A model generated the notes under the pieces. The model searched no databases and was not told the DNA's origin. It saw nothing but the letters and a program-made list of their open reading frames with translations. The position numbers were made by a program, and so were the translations under genes. From assembly GCA_020720045.1 (NCBI GenBank), contig DYPH01000058.1:1-35031 (forward strand): 35,031 nt of DNA, given 5' to 3'. The stretch is from Sorangium cellulosum (GTDB lineage Bacteria; Myxococcota_A; Polyangia; Polyangiales; Polyangiaceae). Shown in pieces: positions 23,968 through 33,800 of the stretch. Numbering within the stretch: the first letter of the stretch is position 1; every line of letters begins with the position of its first letter.

Positions 23968-24647
23968 GGCGTCGTCGCTTTCTGGGGGGCATTGGCCCCT
24001 TCATCAGGATCGGCAAGCTCCTCGCTCACCTCTCGGAAACTCGAAGGGACCGCCTCTACACGCCCGGCGGCATCGACCGCAATCCGCGCGCGCCCCAGCG
24101 CCGTTGCGATCGTCAGGAGGCGTTCTGCTTCGGCGATGTCGACGCCGAGGCGCGTGGCGAGCGCGTCGGTCGTGACCGGTGCGACCGCTTCATCAACGAG
24201 CGCCCGCGCCCCCTCTTCGAGAGCCGTGGCAACCGCCGCCGTCGCCGCCGTTTCTGCACGATTGCCGCGACGCCGAAGCAGCAGCGCCCCAAACACGAGG
24301 GCGGCCATCACGACCAAAAGCACGATTCCGGCGGCCGGCGCGGGGCCGAGGAGGAGCCCACCGAGGGCGCCGGCGACCAGCGCGCTCGCAAAGACGCCGA
24401 CCGAGCCGAGGCGCGCCCCGGCGGCGACCACCTTCGCGCGCTTCGCATCGGCGAGCGCTGTTTTGCTCGTCTTCGCAGCTAGCGCGGCGTCTTCCGCCGT
24501 CAAGAAGACCCGCGGAAAGCCGCAAACCCCGCACACCTTTCGGAGCACGGGGTCGTCTTCGCTGCGGCTCCGGCTCTTGCAGTTTCCGCAGGCGAGGAGC
24601 ACGTCCTCGGCGGGCAGGAGCGGGGCGGGGGCCGTTTCAGAAACCAC
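23964..24647 (-). CDS. Zinc-ribbon membrane protein with helix-turn-helix-like C-terminus
   Basis: A 227-residue protein of unknown function. Residues 19-45 hold a zinc-ribbon pair (ACGNCKSRS and VCGVCGFPRV). Two membrane helices follow near 80-125 (SVGVFASALVAGALGGLLLG and GIVLLVVMAALVFGALLL). The C-terminal cytoplasmic part (TTDALATRLGVDIAEAERLL then TALGRARIAVDAAGRVEAVP) looks like a winged-helix segment. The start appears to be GTG at 24647, with no clear ribosome site, so it is less certain. Its stop overlaps the methyltransferase start in GTGA, so the two are probably co-translated. Confidence 0.68.
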   Translation of the reverse strand: MVSETAPAPLLPAEDVLLACGNCKSRSRSEDDPVLRKVCGVCGFPRVFLTAEDAALAAKTSKTALADAKRAKVVAAGARLGSVGVFASALVAGALGGLLLGPAPAAGIVLLVVMAALVFGALLLRRRGNRAETAATAAVATALEEGARALVDEAVAPVTTDALATRLGVDIAEAERLLTIATALGRARIAVDAAGRVEAVPSSFREVSEELADPDEGANAPQKATTP

Positions 24648-24692
24648 GGCGGCCGTCTACTACGACGCCCGCGGGGCCGCCCCCCAAAACCG

Positions 24693-25397
24693 TCACGGCT
24701 TGACGATCGTCGTGCCGGGCGGCGGCGTGAACTTGAAGAGTTCGGCGGAGACCGGCTCGTTCACGCGCGGCTTCGAGAAGTCGAAGCGATTTCGGTTCCC
24801 TTGCCCGTCGAGGATGAGCACGCGGCGGACCTGCCAGGTGTCCTTGTCGACGTAGAAGAAGACCGTCTTGTAGGCGGGCGACGCCTGCTTCGGCGTCCCG
24901 GCGAGGACGACGCCCCCCTTGAAGCCCATCGCGTCGCCGTCAAACTGCTGAAAGGTGAAGCTATCGGTGAGCTTGCCGGAGCCGGTGAGGAACGAGAGGG
25001 CGGCCGGGTACTGGGACTTGTCGACGACCTGCTCGTACATTTGCGAGCTGCCCTTTTCGTAGACCTTCAGCGTCGTGCCGTCCGAAACGACCCGATTTCC
25101 TTCCGGTTCCGCGTACTCGAAGTACATCTTGCCCGGCTTCGAGAAGGTCACCACGCCCTTGGACGAGGTCTTCTTGTTGTGGAGCTTTGCGTTGAATTCT
25201 TGAGTAAAATCGGCCTTGAAGGTCGTCGTCTTGTCGTAGAACGCTTGAACCTTGGCGACCGAGTCGGCGGCCACGTTCGCCGGGGCGGCGGTTGGCGAGC
25301 CGTCGGCGCTGGCCGGAGCTGCGTGGATCGCGGCGAAGCCCTGCGTGGCAGCGACGGTGGCGACGAAGACGGCGGCGAAGAAGCGGTTTCGCGACAT
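24693..25397 (-). CDS. lolA: Outer-membrane lipoprotein carrier LolA
   Basis: A 234-residue periplasmic chaperone that carries lipoproteins from the inner-membrane LolCDE complex to the outer membrane. The signal peptide is MSRNRFFAAVFVATVAATQG... ending near HAAPASA. The mature part has the LolA pattern: VQAFYDKTTTFKADFTQEF, SSKGVVTFSKPGKMYFEYAE, VVSDGTTLKVYEKGSSQMYE, ALSFLTGSGKL and VFFYVDKDTWQVRRVLILDG, ending NRFDFSKPRVNEPVSAELFK. GGAG precedes the ATG. It fits the many lipoproteins in this window. It lies 123 bases after ruvC. Confidence 0.93.
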   Translation of the reverse strand: MSRNRFFAAVFVATVAATQGFAAIHAAPASADGSPTAAPANVAADSVAKVQAFYDKTTTFKADFTQEFNAKLHNKKTSSKGVVTFSKPGKMYFEYAEPEGNRVVSDGTTLKVYEKGSSQMYEQVVDKSQYPAALSFLTGSGKLTDSFTFQQFDGDAMGFKGGVVLAGTPKQASPAYKTVFFYVDKDTWQVRRVLILDGQGNRNRFDFSKPRVNEPVSAELFKFTPPPGTTIVKP

Positions 25398-25520
25398 GGA
25401 AGGCTCCGAGGAGTGGGGGAGGGAAGGCTCGCGCGCCGTGGCGCTTAGCGAGTGGGGCGTCTGACGGGAAGGGGCGAGGGACGATACACGCCCATTTGTA
25501 AGGAAATGCCTCCCGTGATC

Positions 25521-26129
25521 TTACGGGCGTGCCGCCTGTTTCGCGAGGGCGGCTCGGATGGCTGCGGCGACGCGCTTCGCACCGTCATCGGCCGGTTTTT
25601 TTTGAACTCGCGTCGCTGCCGTCGTCCCGTAGGAGGCCTTTTGCAGGTGCGTCAGTGCGACGGCGAGGGCGTCGGAGGCATCGAGCGGGGGCGCTTCCGC
25701 AAGTCCAAGGATGCTCTGCACAAAGCGTGCAACTTGCACTTTGCTGGCCGCCCCTTCGCCGGAAACGGTTGCTTTTACACGGGACGGCGGATATTCGCCG
25801 ACACGAAGCGCCCCTCGTGTGCAGACGAGAAGAGCGACGCCGCGGGCATGACCGAGCTTCGCCGCCGCCGATGGATCTTTCGCGTAGATCAGGCTCTCAA
25901 TCGCCGCTTCCTGCGGGGAAAACCGCGTGAGGATGTCGACGAGCGCCGCTTCAATCGCGACGAGGCGTTCACCAAGCGGGGCCTTCGCGACCGGGTGAAT
26001 CACACCGTGGGCGACGTGGACCGGGCGATTCCGCACGCGACGGATGATCCCCCAGCCAAAATGCAAGGTGCCCGGGTCGATCCCGAGCACCGTGCACCCT
26101 TCGCGGGTCGCCGAAGCGCCTGCGACCAT
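25521..26129 (-). CDS. ruvC: Holliday-junction resolvase RuvC
   Basis: RuvC cuts Holliday junctions made during homologous recombination. The 202-residue protein has the four acidic active-site positions: D in VLGIDPGTL, E in AAIESLIYAKD, and two D in LDASDALAVALTH. Family markers KLGHARGVALL and VSGEGAASKVQVARFV are present. The C-terminal 35 residues are a basic tail longer than usual. The ATG overlaps the yebC stop by one base (TGATG on the coding strand), so translation is coupled. ruvA and ruvB, often nearby, are not in this window. The gene carries one copy of the interspersed palindrome. Confidence 0.94.
   Translation of the reverse strand: MVAGASATREGCTVLGIDPGTLHFGWGIIRRVRNRPVHVAHGVIHPVAKAPLGERLVAIEAALVDILTRFSPQEAAIESLIYAKDPSAAAKLGHARGVALLVCTRGALRVGEYPPSRVKATVSGEGAASKVQVARFVQSILGLAEAPPLDASDALAVALTHLQKASYGTTAATRVQKKPADDGAKRVAAAIRAALAKQAARP
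25727..25739. repeat. Interspersed palindrome GTGCA-N3-TGCAC, copy 5
   Basis: A perfect copy with spacer ACT inside ruvC. In the gene it reads GTG CAA GTT GCA C, giving V-Q-V-A, in the same codon phase as the other copies. Confidence 0.85.
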
Positions 26130-26878
26130 CAGCCGCCGAGCTTGGCGAGGTCTTCTTCGGAGATGTCGAAGTCGGCGTAGACGTTCTGGACGTCGTCGTT
26201 GTCGTCGAGGATTTCGGCAAGGTTCATCGCCACTTCCGCGTCGCGGCCCGTGAGGACCTTCTTCATCTTCGGGATGTAGGCGGTCGACGAACTCACGACG
26301 GCGCTCTTGGCCGCTTCGAGCGCTTCAAGGACGCCGTTCAGCGCTTCCGGCGAGCTCGAGACGTTCCACTCTTCCCCCTCGTCGGTGTAGTCGTCGGCGC
26401 CACCGCCGAGGGCCACTTCCATGAGCTGGTCTTCGGTGACGGCGCTCTTGGCGAGCACGACGATGCCGCGACGGTCGAAGTTCCAACCGGCGGTGCCCGA
26501 CGTGCCGAGGACGCCGTTGTTTTTGTCAAAGATCTTGCGAAGTTCGGCGACGGTACGGTTGCGGTTGTCGGTCATTCCTTCGACGAGGAAGAGGGAGCCG
26601 CCGGGGCCGGTGCCTTCGTAGAGGACCTCTTCGTAGGCCTCGCCTTCGAGTTCACCGGTGCCGCGCTTGGCGGCGCGGGTGATGGTGTCGTTCGGCATCG
26701 ACTGGGCTTTTGCGTCGGCGACCGCCTTGCGGAGGCGCGCGTTTGCGCTGACGTCACCGCCGCCCATGCGGGCTGCAACGGTGATTTCTTTGATCAACTT
26801 GGTGAAGAGCTTGCCGCGCTTTGCGTCGGTCGCGCCCTTCTTGTGTTTGATCGTTGCCCATTTGGAGTGGCCGCTCAT
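26129..26878 (-). CDS. yebC: YebC/PmpR-family regulator
   Basis: A 249-residue YebC-family protein. Members act as DNA-binding regulators or as translation factors at poly-proline stretches. The hallmark N-terminus MSGHSKWATIKHKKGATDAK is intact, followed by RGKLFTKLIKEITVAARMGG, then IFDKNNGVLGTSGTAGWNFD, and the acidic C-terminal domain (DYTDEGEEWNVSSSPEALNG, DDNDDVQNVYADFDIS). AAGGA precedes the ATG. The yebC-ruvC order is common in bacteria, and the one-base overlap with ruvC supports one transcript. Confidence 0.96.
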   Translation of the reverse strand: MSGHSKWATIKHKKGATDAKRGKLFTKLIKEITVAARMGGGDVSANARLRKAVADAKAQSMPNDTITRAAKRGTGELEGEAYEEVLYEGTGPGGSLFLVEGMTDNRNRTVAELRKIFDKNNGVLGTSGTAGWNFDRRGIVVLAKSAVTEDQLMEVALGGGADDYTDEGEEWNVSSSPEALNGVLEALEAAKSAVVSSSTAYIPKMKKVLTGRDAEVAMNLAEILDDNDDVQNVYADFDISEEDLAKLGG

Positions 26879-26938
26879 GATTCGATCCTTTGCGCGTAGT
26901 GCAGGTGGGCCGGCACTCGGAGGCTGGCTGGAAAGTTT

Positions 26939-26967
26939 GGGGGCTCTGAATAGTCGAAAACGCCCCC
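26939..26967 (-). terminator. Possible weak terminator after the giant DUF3857-type lipoprotein gene
   Basis: A 6-bp GC stem GGGGGC (26939-26944) / GCCCCC (26962-26967) with a 17-base loop lies just past the stop, between this gene and yebC. Only AAACTTT follows on the minus strand, so termination would be partial at most. Confidence 0.35.
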
Positions 26968-26977
26968 CCGGTGGGAG

Positions 26978-29900
26978 TCACTTCTTCGCGGGCGCCTTCG
27001 GAGTCGTCACGCGGGCGCCGGCGAGGAAGCCGTCGTCGACGCGCACGATCGATGCGCCAAATGCAGCGAATTTGGCGGCAGGGACCGTCCCCGACTCAAG
27101 GACGAGGGAGAAGTCCTCCTCGATGCGCGGGCCGTCGACCTTGAGCGTCCGCTTTCCGTGGAGGAGCGTCGCGTCTTCGGCGAGGGGGCCCGGCAGCGAT
27201 TCGACCTTGGAACCGTCCGGAAAATCGAGCTTTCGATGGAGGTGGTACAGGGAGCCGGCCCGGATGGCGAAGTCGGATTCCCGCTTCCCCTGGCTCGTGT
27301 AGGCGGCGCGGAGCGTGCCCGAGTAGGGGCGCGGATAGACGCCGTGGACGGGGTCGATACCGGGGACGAGCAGCGTCGAAACGCCATTCTTTTCTTCGAC
27401 TTGGGCGAAGCCACCGATGGTTACGTTCGCCCGGAGCGCGACCTGCCAGCTCCCTTCGCTTGACGAGAGGCTCACGTCTTCGACGGTCGCGAAGGGGAGC
27501 CAGCCGAGGACGACGCCGCGGAGGGTCTTTTGGCGTTCGTCGCCAACGACGCGCACAAACGCATCGGCGAGGCCCTGCGCCGCGCGGCCGCGGAGGACGA
27601 CGGTGACCTCCCCCTTGGCGTCGCCTTTTGCGTCGACGGCGAGGCGGATGTCGATCTCGTCGCCGTCGTTGTCGTTCGCGGTGACCGGGACGCTGGCGAT
27701 CGTCCCGTCCTTCGCAAAGAGCGCCAAACGCCCCTTCAATTCCGGGGAGATACGGCCGGGCGGGAGCGGCGGACCTTGCACGTCGGCGTCGACGAGGACC
27801 GGTTCCGTCTCGGCGCCGCCGGGCGTTTTCGGCACGGCGACGAGCAAGAGCGGATGGGTGAAGCGCCCCGAGCGGACCGGGACGTCGGCGCGGGCGCTCC
27901 AGGGCGTCGGCTCCGCAACGAGCAATTCGGAACGAATTCCGAGTTCGCGTAGAGCGCGATGGACGAGCCAGGTGCGGCTCCCTTCCCGGGACGCGAGGAA
28001 GGAGCGGGCGCTTGCCGGGCGCGAGCCGTCGGGACCGTCGTCGGAGTCGGAGAGGTAGGCGGCGTTCGGCTGGCGGAGTGCCTTGCCGACGGCGGTGACG
28101 ACGGCGTCGACGAGCTCTCGGGACGGCGGCAGCACCTTGCCATCACGGGTTGCCGCTTGGCGGGCCCAGGCGGCGACCTCGGGATCGGCGTCGTCGAGGG
28201 CCACGAGCTTGTCGCGGAGGCCGCGGGCGGCGGCATCCCAGGTCGCGGTGGAGAAGCTGACGGCGACGTCCTGGTCCATCCGAGGGACCCCTTCCTCCTG
28301 GCGGCGGATCGGGGTGTTTTGCACCGTGTAGACGCGGAGCAAGCGCCCGTCTTTCTTGGTCTCTACCGGCTTCCCAAGGAGCGGGTGGGCGAGGAAGACC
28401 CCCTTGATCGACTCGGGGAGGTCGACGCGGATCTCGCCGGCAACGACGCGGGTCCGCTCGGGGAGGAGGTCGGCCCCTTCGAAGCCGAGGGTGCCGTTCG
28501 CGTCGGGGAGCGCCCAGCTTTCGTAGAGCGCCTCCACGTAGTCGCCCGGCTCCAGCTGGGAGAGATCGGCGTGGTTTTGGGCCGCTTGCGGCGTCTTTTC
28601 CGGTTCGAGGATGCGGCCGTCCTGCTTGTGGACGCGGCGTCGGAGCACTTTGAAGCGCTCACGGCCGAGGGCGTAGGCGGGGGGGGCCTCCGCGTTCTCT
28701 TCGACGTCGGTGGTGCCGTCGACGCGGCGCAGGTCGAAGGTCGTCAGATGAAGGACGCCACTCTGCGAAATTTCATAGCTTTCGTCGTGGCGGAGGACGA
28801 CCGTCCCCGCGCCCGGGAACGCCTTTGCGGCGAGGTCCTTCGCGACGAGCTTTTCGGCGACGCCGTCAAAGGGGAGCGGGGACGAGCCGGACGCGACGCG
28901 CAGGGCGGCGGCGAGGTTCATCGGCGAGTCGCTCGCCTTGCGTGCATTCTGCAGGAAGGTGTCTCGGCCGGCCCCCGGCGTCGCGGCGGCGTCGAGACCG
29001 GGCAGGAAGGCGAGCGTTCGGTCTCCCGGGGCGAGCTTCGCCGCTTCGGCATCGCGGCGGGCGGTGTCGCCGTCGCGCATCGCGTCGCGGAGGCGGTCGC
29101 CACGAACGACGGATTCATCGCCATACAATTTTGCCAAGCGATCCAGCTCTTTGGAGGCCGCTGCGAGGTCCCCACGGTAGAGGGAAGCCTCCCGGCAGCT
29201 CCGTGTATCCTGCATGTGCCCCGGCTCCGAACTGCAGCGGAACGCGAGGTTGGCAGCGGCATCCCGGGGCACAAGCAGGGAGGCGACATCGACCTCCATC
29301 GCCGTCTTCGGGAAGGTCGCGTGGGCGTCGGTGACGAGCTTCGCCGCCTCATCGGGCAGCGGATCGCGGCCGAAAAGACCCGCCTTGAAGGCGACCACGA
29401 CCGCGTGCGCCTTCGGGGTCAGGTCCTTCTCGTGCTTGGCGAGGTCGTTCAGCGCGAAGAAGCGCGCCTCCGCCGGGGCCCGCCGTGCCCCTTCGAGCTT
29501 CGCGTGGCCGAGGACCGCCTCCCAGGCGTAGGGCCAGGCGACGAGCGCCTTCTCGTGGAGTGCTCGAATTCGCTCAGCTTTTTGAATGTTGTTGAGGTCG
29601 GGAGCGCCAGCCAACGCACGGGCGCGGAGGAGGAGGAGCGTCGGATCGTCGTCGTGGCCAAACGCGAGCGCGCTGAGGCGCGACTCGGCGGCAGCCCGGT
29701 AACCGGCGGCGAGCTCCCCGGCGGCGAGGAGCGCCTCTTCTTTTGCCGAGTGGGCGGCGGCGGGGACGGCGACGGCGACCGTCTTGAAGCTCCCCGTGGC
29801 GGTGTCGCCCGGCTTCGGGGCGGTCGTCGGGAGCGGTTCGCCGCTGCCGTTGACGATGGCGAGCGTTGCAGTGCCGGTGCCGCCGACGCGGAGGGCGAGG

Positions 29901-30805
29901 CGTACCGTCCCCGTCACCCCTTCCAAGGTCACGCGCTGGGTTGTAAGCCCATCGCTTTCCAGGTAATTTCGGGAAAGGACCGTCTTCCCTTGTGCGAGGA
30001 GGCGGGCGGGGCCGTCGACGCGAAGAATCAGCGCGAGGGTGCCGTCGCTCGGCGCTTCGACGTCGATGATCGCGTCGCGGACGCCGGGCGCTGCGCTCGC
30101 TGCGTGAAGGGGAATCGCGGTGTTCCGGGCGGCGACGGCGACCGGGGGCGAGACAATGCCCAACGGATCCGAGATCGTAGCTGGGGCCGGGCTGCCGGCG
30201 GTGTCCCAGGGCGTCGGCGCGAAGATGCCGCTCGGAACTCCGCCCTGGTGGGGGGGCGTAACGAGGGCGTCGCGTACAAAGCCGGCGCGGTTCCGCCAGA
30301 GGGCGGCGTCGACGGCGTCGCCGCGGGCGCTCGCCAGCACGAACAGCGCGTGGGCGAGGGTGGGGCGGGTAAATGGGTCAAACCCTGCTTTTTCCCAGGT
30401 CGCGCGCAAGCGAGCGACCGCCGGGCCGCCGTCCCCCTTCGGGTCGAAGGTCGCGGCGAATTTGGGTGCACGATACAGGAGTGCCGCGTGGGGGGTCGCG
30501 TCGGCGATGGCGTCGGGCGTCTCAAAAAGGAGTGCGTCGAGGGCGGCGCCGATGAGCGGAATCCGGCGATCGCCGAGGTCGGCCAGCGCCGCCTTTTCCA
30601 CGAGGCTCAGGTAGGCTTCGGCGGCACCGTCGTCGTCGCCGCGCGCTTCGACGTGGAAGGCATCCGTGTAGGCGGCCCCCGCATCGAACTTCGGCGCGAG
30701 CGGTGCCTGGGCGGGGCCGCAGGCGAGGAGCGCGAGGAGGGGCGCGAGGCCGAGGCCGCCGAGGCGAACCGTGCGCGAAGGGCTGAAAAGAATAGGCATT
30801 TTCAC
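26978..30805 (-). CDS. Giant DUF3857/transglutaminase-type lipoprotein lacking the catalytic Cys
   Basis: A 1275-residue exported lipoprotein with lipobox LLAC (C29). An N-terminal helical TPR-like region (to about 620) is followed by a DUF3857-like segment (about 660-840: YEISQSGVLHLTTFDLRRVD, RFKVLRRRVHKQDGRI, LEPGDYVEALYESW) and a transglutaminase-like domain. At the expected catalytic site (about residue 941) the sequence is REGSRTWLVHRALRELGI, lacking the Cys of the neighbour's REGDCDDKA; a downstream His (GRFTHPLLL) and Asp (PVLVDADVQG) remain. The C-terminal 250 residues are strand-rich. It is probably a non-enzymatic paralogue of the gene upstream. The start is GTG at 30805, overlapping the previous stop in GTGA; an ATG two codons later is an alternative. 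Confidence 0.8.
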   Translation of the reverse strand: MKMPILFSPSRTVRLGGLGLAPLLALLACGPAQAPLAPKFDAGAAYTDAFHVEARGDDDGAAEAYLSLVEKAALADLGDRRIPLIGAALDALLFETPDAIADATPHAALLYRAPKFAATFDPKGDGGPAVARLRATWEKAGFDPFTRPTLAHALFVLASARGDAVDAALWRNRAGFVRDALVTPPHQGGVPSGIFAPTPWDTAGSPAPATISDPLGIVSPPVAVAARNTAIPLHAASAAPGVRDAIIDVEAPSDGTLALILRVDGPARLLAQGKTVLSRNYLESDGLTTQRVTLEGVTGTVRLALRVGGTGTATLAIVNGSGEPLPTTAPKPGDTATGSFKTVAVAVPAAAHSAKEEALLAAGELAAGYRAAAESRLSALAFGHDDDPTLLLLRARALAGAPDLNNIQKAERIRALHEKALVAWPYAWEAVLGHAKLEGARRAPAEARFFALNDLAKHEKDLTPKAHAVVVAFKAGLFGRDPLPDEAAKLVTDAHATFPKTAMEVDVASLLVPRDAAANLAFRCSSEPGHMQDTRSCREASLYRGDLAAASKELDRLAKLYGDESVVRGDRLRDAMRDGDTARRDAEAAKLAPGDRTLAFLPGLDAAATPGAGRDTFLQNARKASDSPMNLAAALRVASGSSPLPFDGVAEKLVAKDLAAKAFPGAGTVVLRHDESYEISQSGVLHLTTFDLRRVDGTTDVEENAEAPPAYALGRERFKVLRRRVHKQDGRILEPEKTPQAAQNHADLSQLEPGDYVEALYESWALPDANGTLGFEGADLLPERTRVVAGEIRVDLPESIKGVFLAHPLLGKPVETKKDGRLLRVYTVQNTPIRRQEEGVPRMDQDVAVSFSTATWDAAARGLRDKLVALDDADPEVAAWARQAATRDGKVLPPSRELVDAVVTAVGKALRQPNAAYLSDSDDGPDGSRPASARSFLASREGSRTWLVHRALRELGIRSELLVAEPTPWSARADVPVRSGRFTHPLLLVAVPKTPGGAETEPVLVDADVQGPPLPPGRISPELKGRLALFAKDGTIASVPVTANDNDGDEIDIRLAVDAKGDAKGEVTVVLRGRAAQGLADAFVRVVGDERQKTLRGVVLGWLPFATVEDVSLSSSEGSWQVALRANVTIGGFAQVEEKNGVSTLLVPGIDPVHGVYPRPYSGTLRAAYTSQGKRESDFAIRAGSLYHLHRKLDFPDGSKVESLPGPLAEDATLLHGKRTLKVDGPRIEEDFSLVLESGTVPAAKFAAFGASIVRVDDGFLAGARVTTPKAPAKK
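28942..28954. repeat. Near-match to the interspersed palindrome
   Basis: GTGCATTCTGCAG differs from GTGCA-N3-TGCAC at one end base. In the giant lipoprotein gene it reads CTG CAG AAT GCA C (L-Q-N-A), in the same phase as the full copies. A more decayed version, GTGTATCCTGCAT, lies at 29203-29215 in the same gene, reading M-Q-D-T. Confidence 0.7.
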
Positions 30806-33800
30806 TTTGCTGCTCCCGTGGTCGCCTTCTTGCCGATCCCTGCGCCGTGCTTGGCCGGCGGCGGGAGCTTCTTCGTCGGCTCGGCGGCCGGTTTTTCCGG
30901 GGCCGGCGCCTCCGCGTGGGCCACGTCCAGGCGTAGCGACTTGTGCATGAGGGCGTCGGTCTCGAGGAGGAACTTGCGGAAGGCGGGGTACTTGGCGACG
31001 GGGACTTTGTTGGCGTCAAAGATCAGCGTGCGCTTGACGGTGATCTTGTCCCCTTGCTGGCTAAATGTCAGCGAAGACTTGCCAAATTCACCCCCCTCGA
31101 CGGTCCCCCCCTTCGGGAGGACGCCCCACTTGCCCCCCTTCGGCGCGTCGACGACGAAGGTGATGGTGCGGTGGCTCGGCGCGAGTTGGGAGGGGAGTTC
31201 GACGGGGAGGAGGCGGCTCGGCGACGGCGCGAACGTCGACGCCAAGGTGGCGCTCGCCGAGAGCGGGAGCACGAGGGCGTCCCCCTCTTTGCGGCCCCAG
31301 GCTTCCGAGAACGCCGTGTAGGAAACCTCGGATTTTCCTCCGGAAAGGTCCCCTTGGAAGCCGACGCCCTTGTCGACGGAGAGCTGGGGGAAGTAGCCGC
31401 CGATCAGGTTCTGCTCGACGTACTGGGAGCGCCCCTCTTCTTCGCGGAGCGCCGTCCGGAGGAAGAAGGCCGAGTCGCCCATGTGGAGCTCTTTCCCAGC
31501 GATTTTCGCGGCGCCGTCCCGGTTGACGGCGATGTTCCAGACGGAGTCGGAGCCGTGGTCGGCCGGCAGCGCGTTCGGAAGTTCAACGATTTCGGCGGGG
31601 CCGTCCATGCGGAGGGCGACGGCGCGCGCGTCCATCGAGGGGATCGGTCCGAGGCGCGATTGCGGCGAGGTCGCGTCGAGGTAGCGGCCGCCGTTGGGGC
31701 CGGGGAGGAAGGCGATGCCGTGGTCGAACTGGGGGACGGCGGCGCCGGGCGCCTTGAGGACGCTCGGCATGTTCGTCTGCCGCGTCTGTACGAGGACTTC
31801 CTGGGCTTCGATGCCAACCGCTTTCAGGAGGGAAATCAACAAGATCGCCTTGTCGTCGCAGTCTCCTTCCCGGCGGGCGAGGAGCTGCTGGGGGCGGTTC
31901 GGCAACCACCACTCGCCGCTCACGTAGTTCACGTAGCGGATGTCGTCGGCGACGAACTCAAACAGGGCTTTGAGTTTTTCGTCTTTGGTCGTTTTCCCCT
32001 TCGTCAATTCGGCGGCGATGCGCTTCACCTGCTCGTCGGGCTCCGTGAAGCCCTTGACCGCCTCCGCGTACCACTTCCGGAAGGCGTCCCAGTTTTTGAA
32101 CGTCGAGCCGACGACGAGCGGCACCACCTCGGAGAGCGGCGGCGCAAACGGTTCGTCGGGGACGACGACCGGCGTGTCCCACACGAGGTCGACCACATGC
32201 TCGCCGTCTTCGTCCCGTTCCGTCCGCTTCATGGCGCCGGCGTGGAGGACGTCGACGTGGATCTGCTTGTCTTTCGGGGAGGTTACGATGACGCGGTTGT
32301 AGAGGAGCGGCCGCGTCGTCGTGGCGCCTGCGTAGTCGAAGAAGGTGAACGGCGCGTCGCCGCGGCCGCCGACCGCCTGGCTCGTCCAGCTCTTGATGAC
32401 GACTTCGGTCACGTCGCCGGGGGCGAGCTCGGGCCAGCGGATACGAGGGCGACGGCCGTCGTTAAACTCCTCGACCGGGTAGGCAATGCCGCCCCCTTTG
32501 CGATGGACGCGGGCGCGGACGATCTCGAAATAATCCCCTTCGAGGGGGAGGTTTTCGTAGAGTTCGTCCTCGGTTTGCGGGGCGATGACGACCTCTTTCC
32601 CGTATTGAATGAGCTGGGAAACGCGGCCGTCCGGCTCCATGTGGACCGAGCGGAGCCAGTAGATTTCCCGCTCTTCCTCGGTGATCGGCTGCCCCTCGGG
32701 GACGCCGCGGCGCCGGGCCAGGAGCACGTCGCTCGCCACGAGATATTTGTCGTTTTCGGTCTTTTCCGGCGTCTTCGACGGGGCCCCCGGCGGGTTGGCC
32801 CGGAAGGCGAGTTCGGCGCGTACTTTTCCGTCGCCGGGATCGAGCTCGCGGGCGCGGCGGAGGGCCGCTTCGACGGTCGCCTTGCCGGCGGTCCCCTCGG
32901 TGGCGGCGGCGGCGCGCGACAATTGGGTGAATACTTCCGCGCGGTTCGGCGCGAAGAGCGCCATCGTCTTCGCGGTCGCGTAGGCGGTGTCCCAGTCGCC
33001 GGCGGAGGCGGCGAGCCGGATGACGCCGACCCCTTCGTCGGCCCCGTCGAGGCGCATCATCGCCTCTTCGGCCGCCTTCGCGCGGGCGGCCCGATCGCTC
33101 TGGAGGGCCGCTTCGACGGCGAAGGAGCCCCGGAAGCCGCGGCGCTCGTACTCGGTCGTTACTTCTTGGAAAACGCGGCGATCGAGCGTCCGCGATTGGC
33201 CGAGGAGCTCGCCGAGGAGCGCCATCGGGGCGCGGGCGCGGTCGGCCCGGAACCGCTCGACGAGCTTGCGGAAGGCGGCGACGCGGATCGGTTCCATCCC
33301 CGATTGGCCGTCGATCATCGCAGCGACGAGGAGCGCCTCGGCGTCGTTGGCGGCGTCGATGCCGGAGGATTTCCGCTCGATCATCGCCCAGTCGAAGAGG
33401 CCGGCGCCGATGTGTTCCGCGAGCTTCCGGCGGCCGACGAAGCGCTCCGCTTCCTTGTCCCCTTTGGTGACGGCGGCGCGGCGGGCGACCTCGAAGAAAC
33501 CGCTACGATTTGCGCCATTTGGCGATACCCACGCGGCAAAGGCGAGCGTGTCTGGGGCGACCGTCGCGGCCGCCTGCGTGCCGTGGAAAATCTGATCGAG
33601 GAGACCCGGCGCGCGGGGGCTTCGGAGGTCGTCGATGCCGCCGAGGGTGCGCAGCGTCGCGCGGGCGAGGAGCGCTTCGACGTCGTGCGTCTCTGCTTTT
33701 TCCGTGCCGGTCGCCCGTTCGACGACCGTCGGAATTCGGGTGATCGTCGCGGCAGCGTCCGGGCGGGCACCGCCGAGATCGAAGCTCGTCGCGAGCGACT

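Noticed and set aside
24648-24681. GGCGGCC / GGCCGCC inverted repeat between lolA and the zinc-ribbon gene as a terminator
   Set aside because: Only 7 bp, in very GC-rich sequence where such matches are common, no U-run follows, and it abuts the next start.
25512-25527. CCCGT / ACGGG hairpin at the ruvC stop as a terminator
   Set aside because: Five base pairs only, overlapping the stop codon, with a weak T-run; too little to call.
27959-31321. A long open frame on the plus strand, opposite the two giant genes
   Set aside because: Its translation is Arg/Gly/Glu-rich with no recognisable domain, and it runs antisense to coding regions with clear motifs. High G+C at third positions removes stops from antisense frames.
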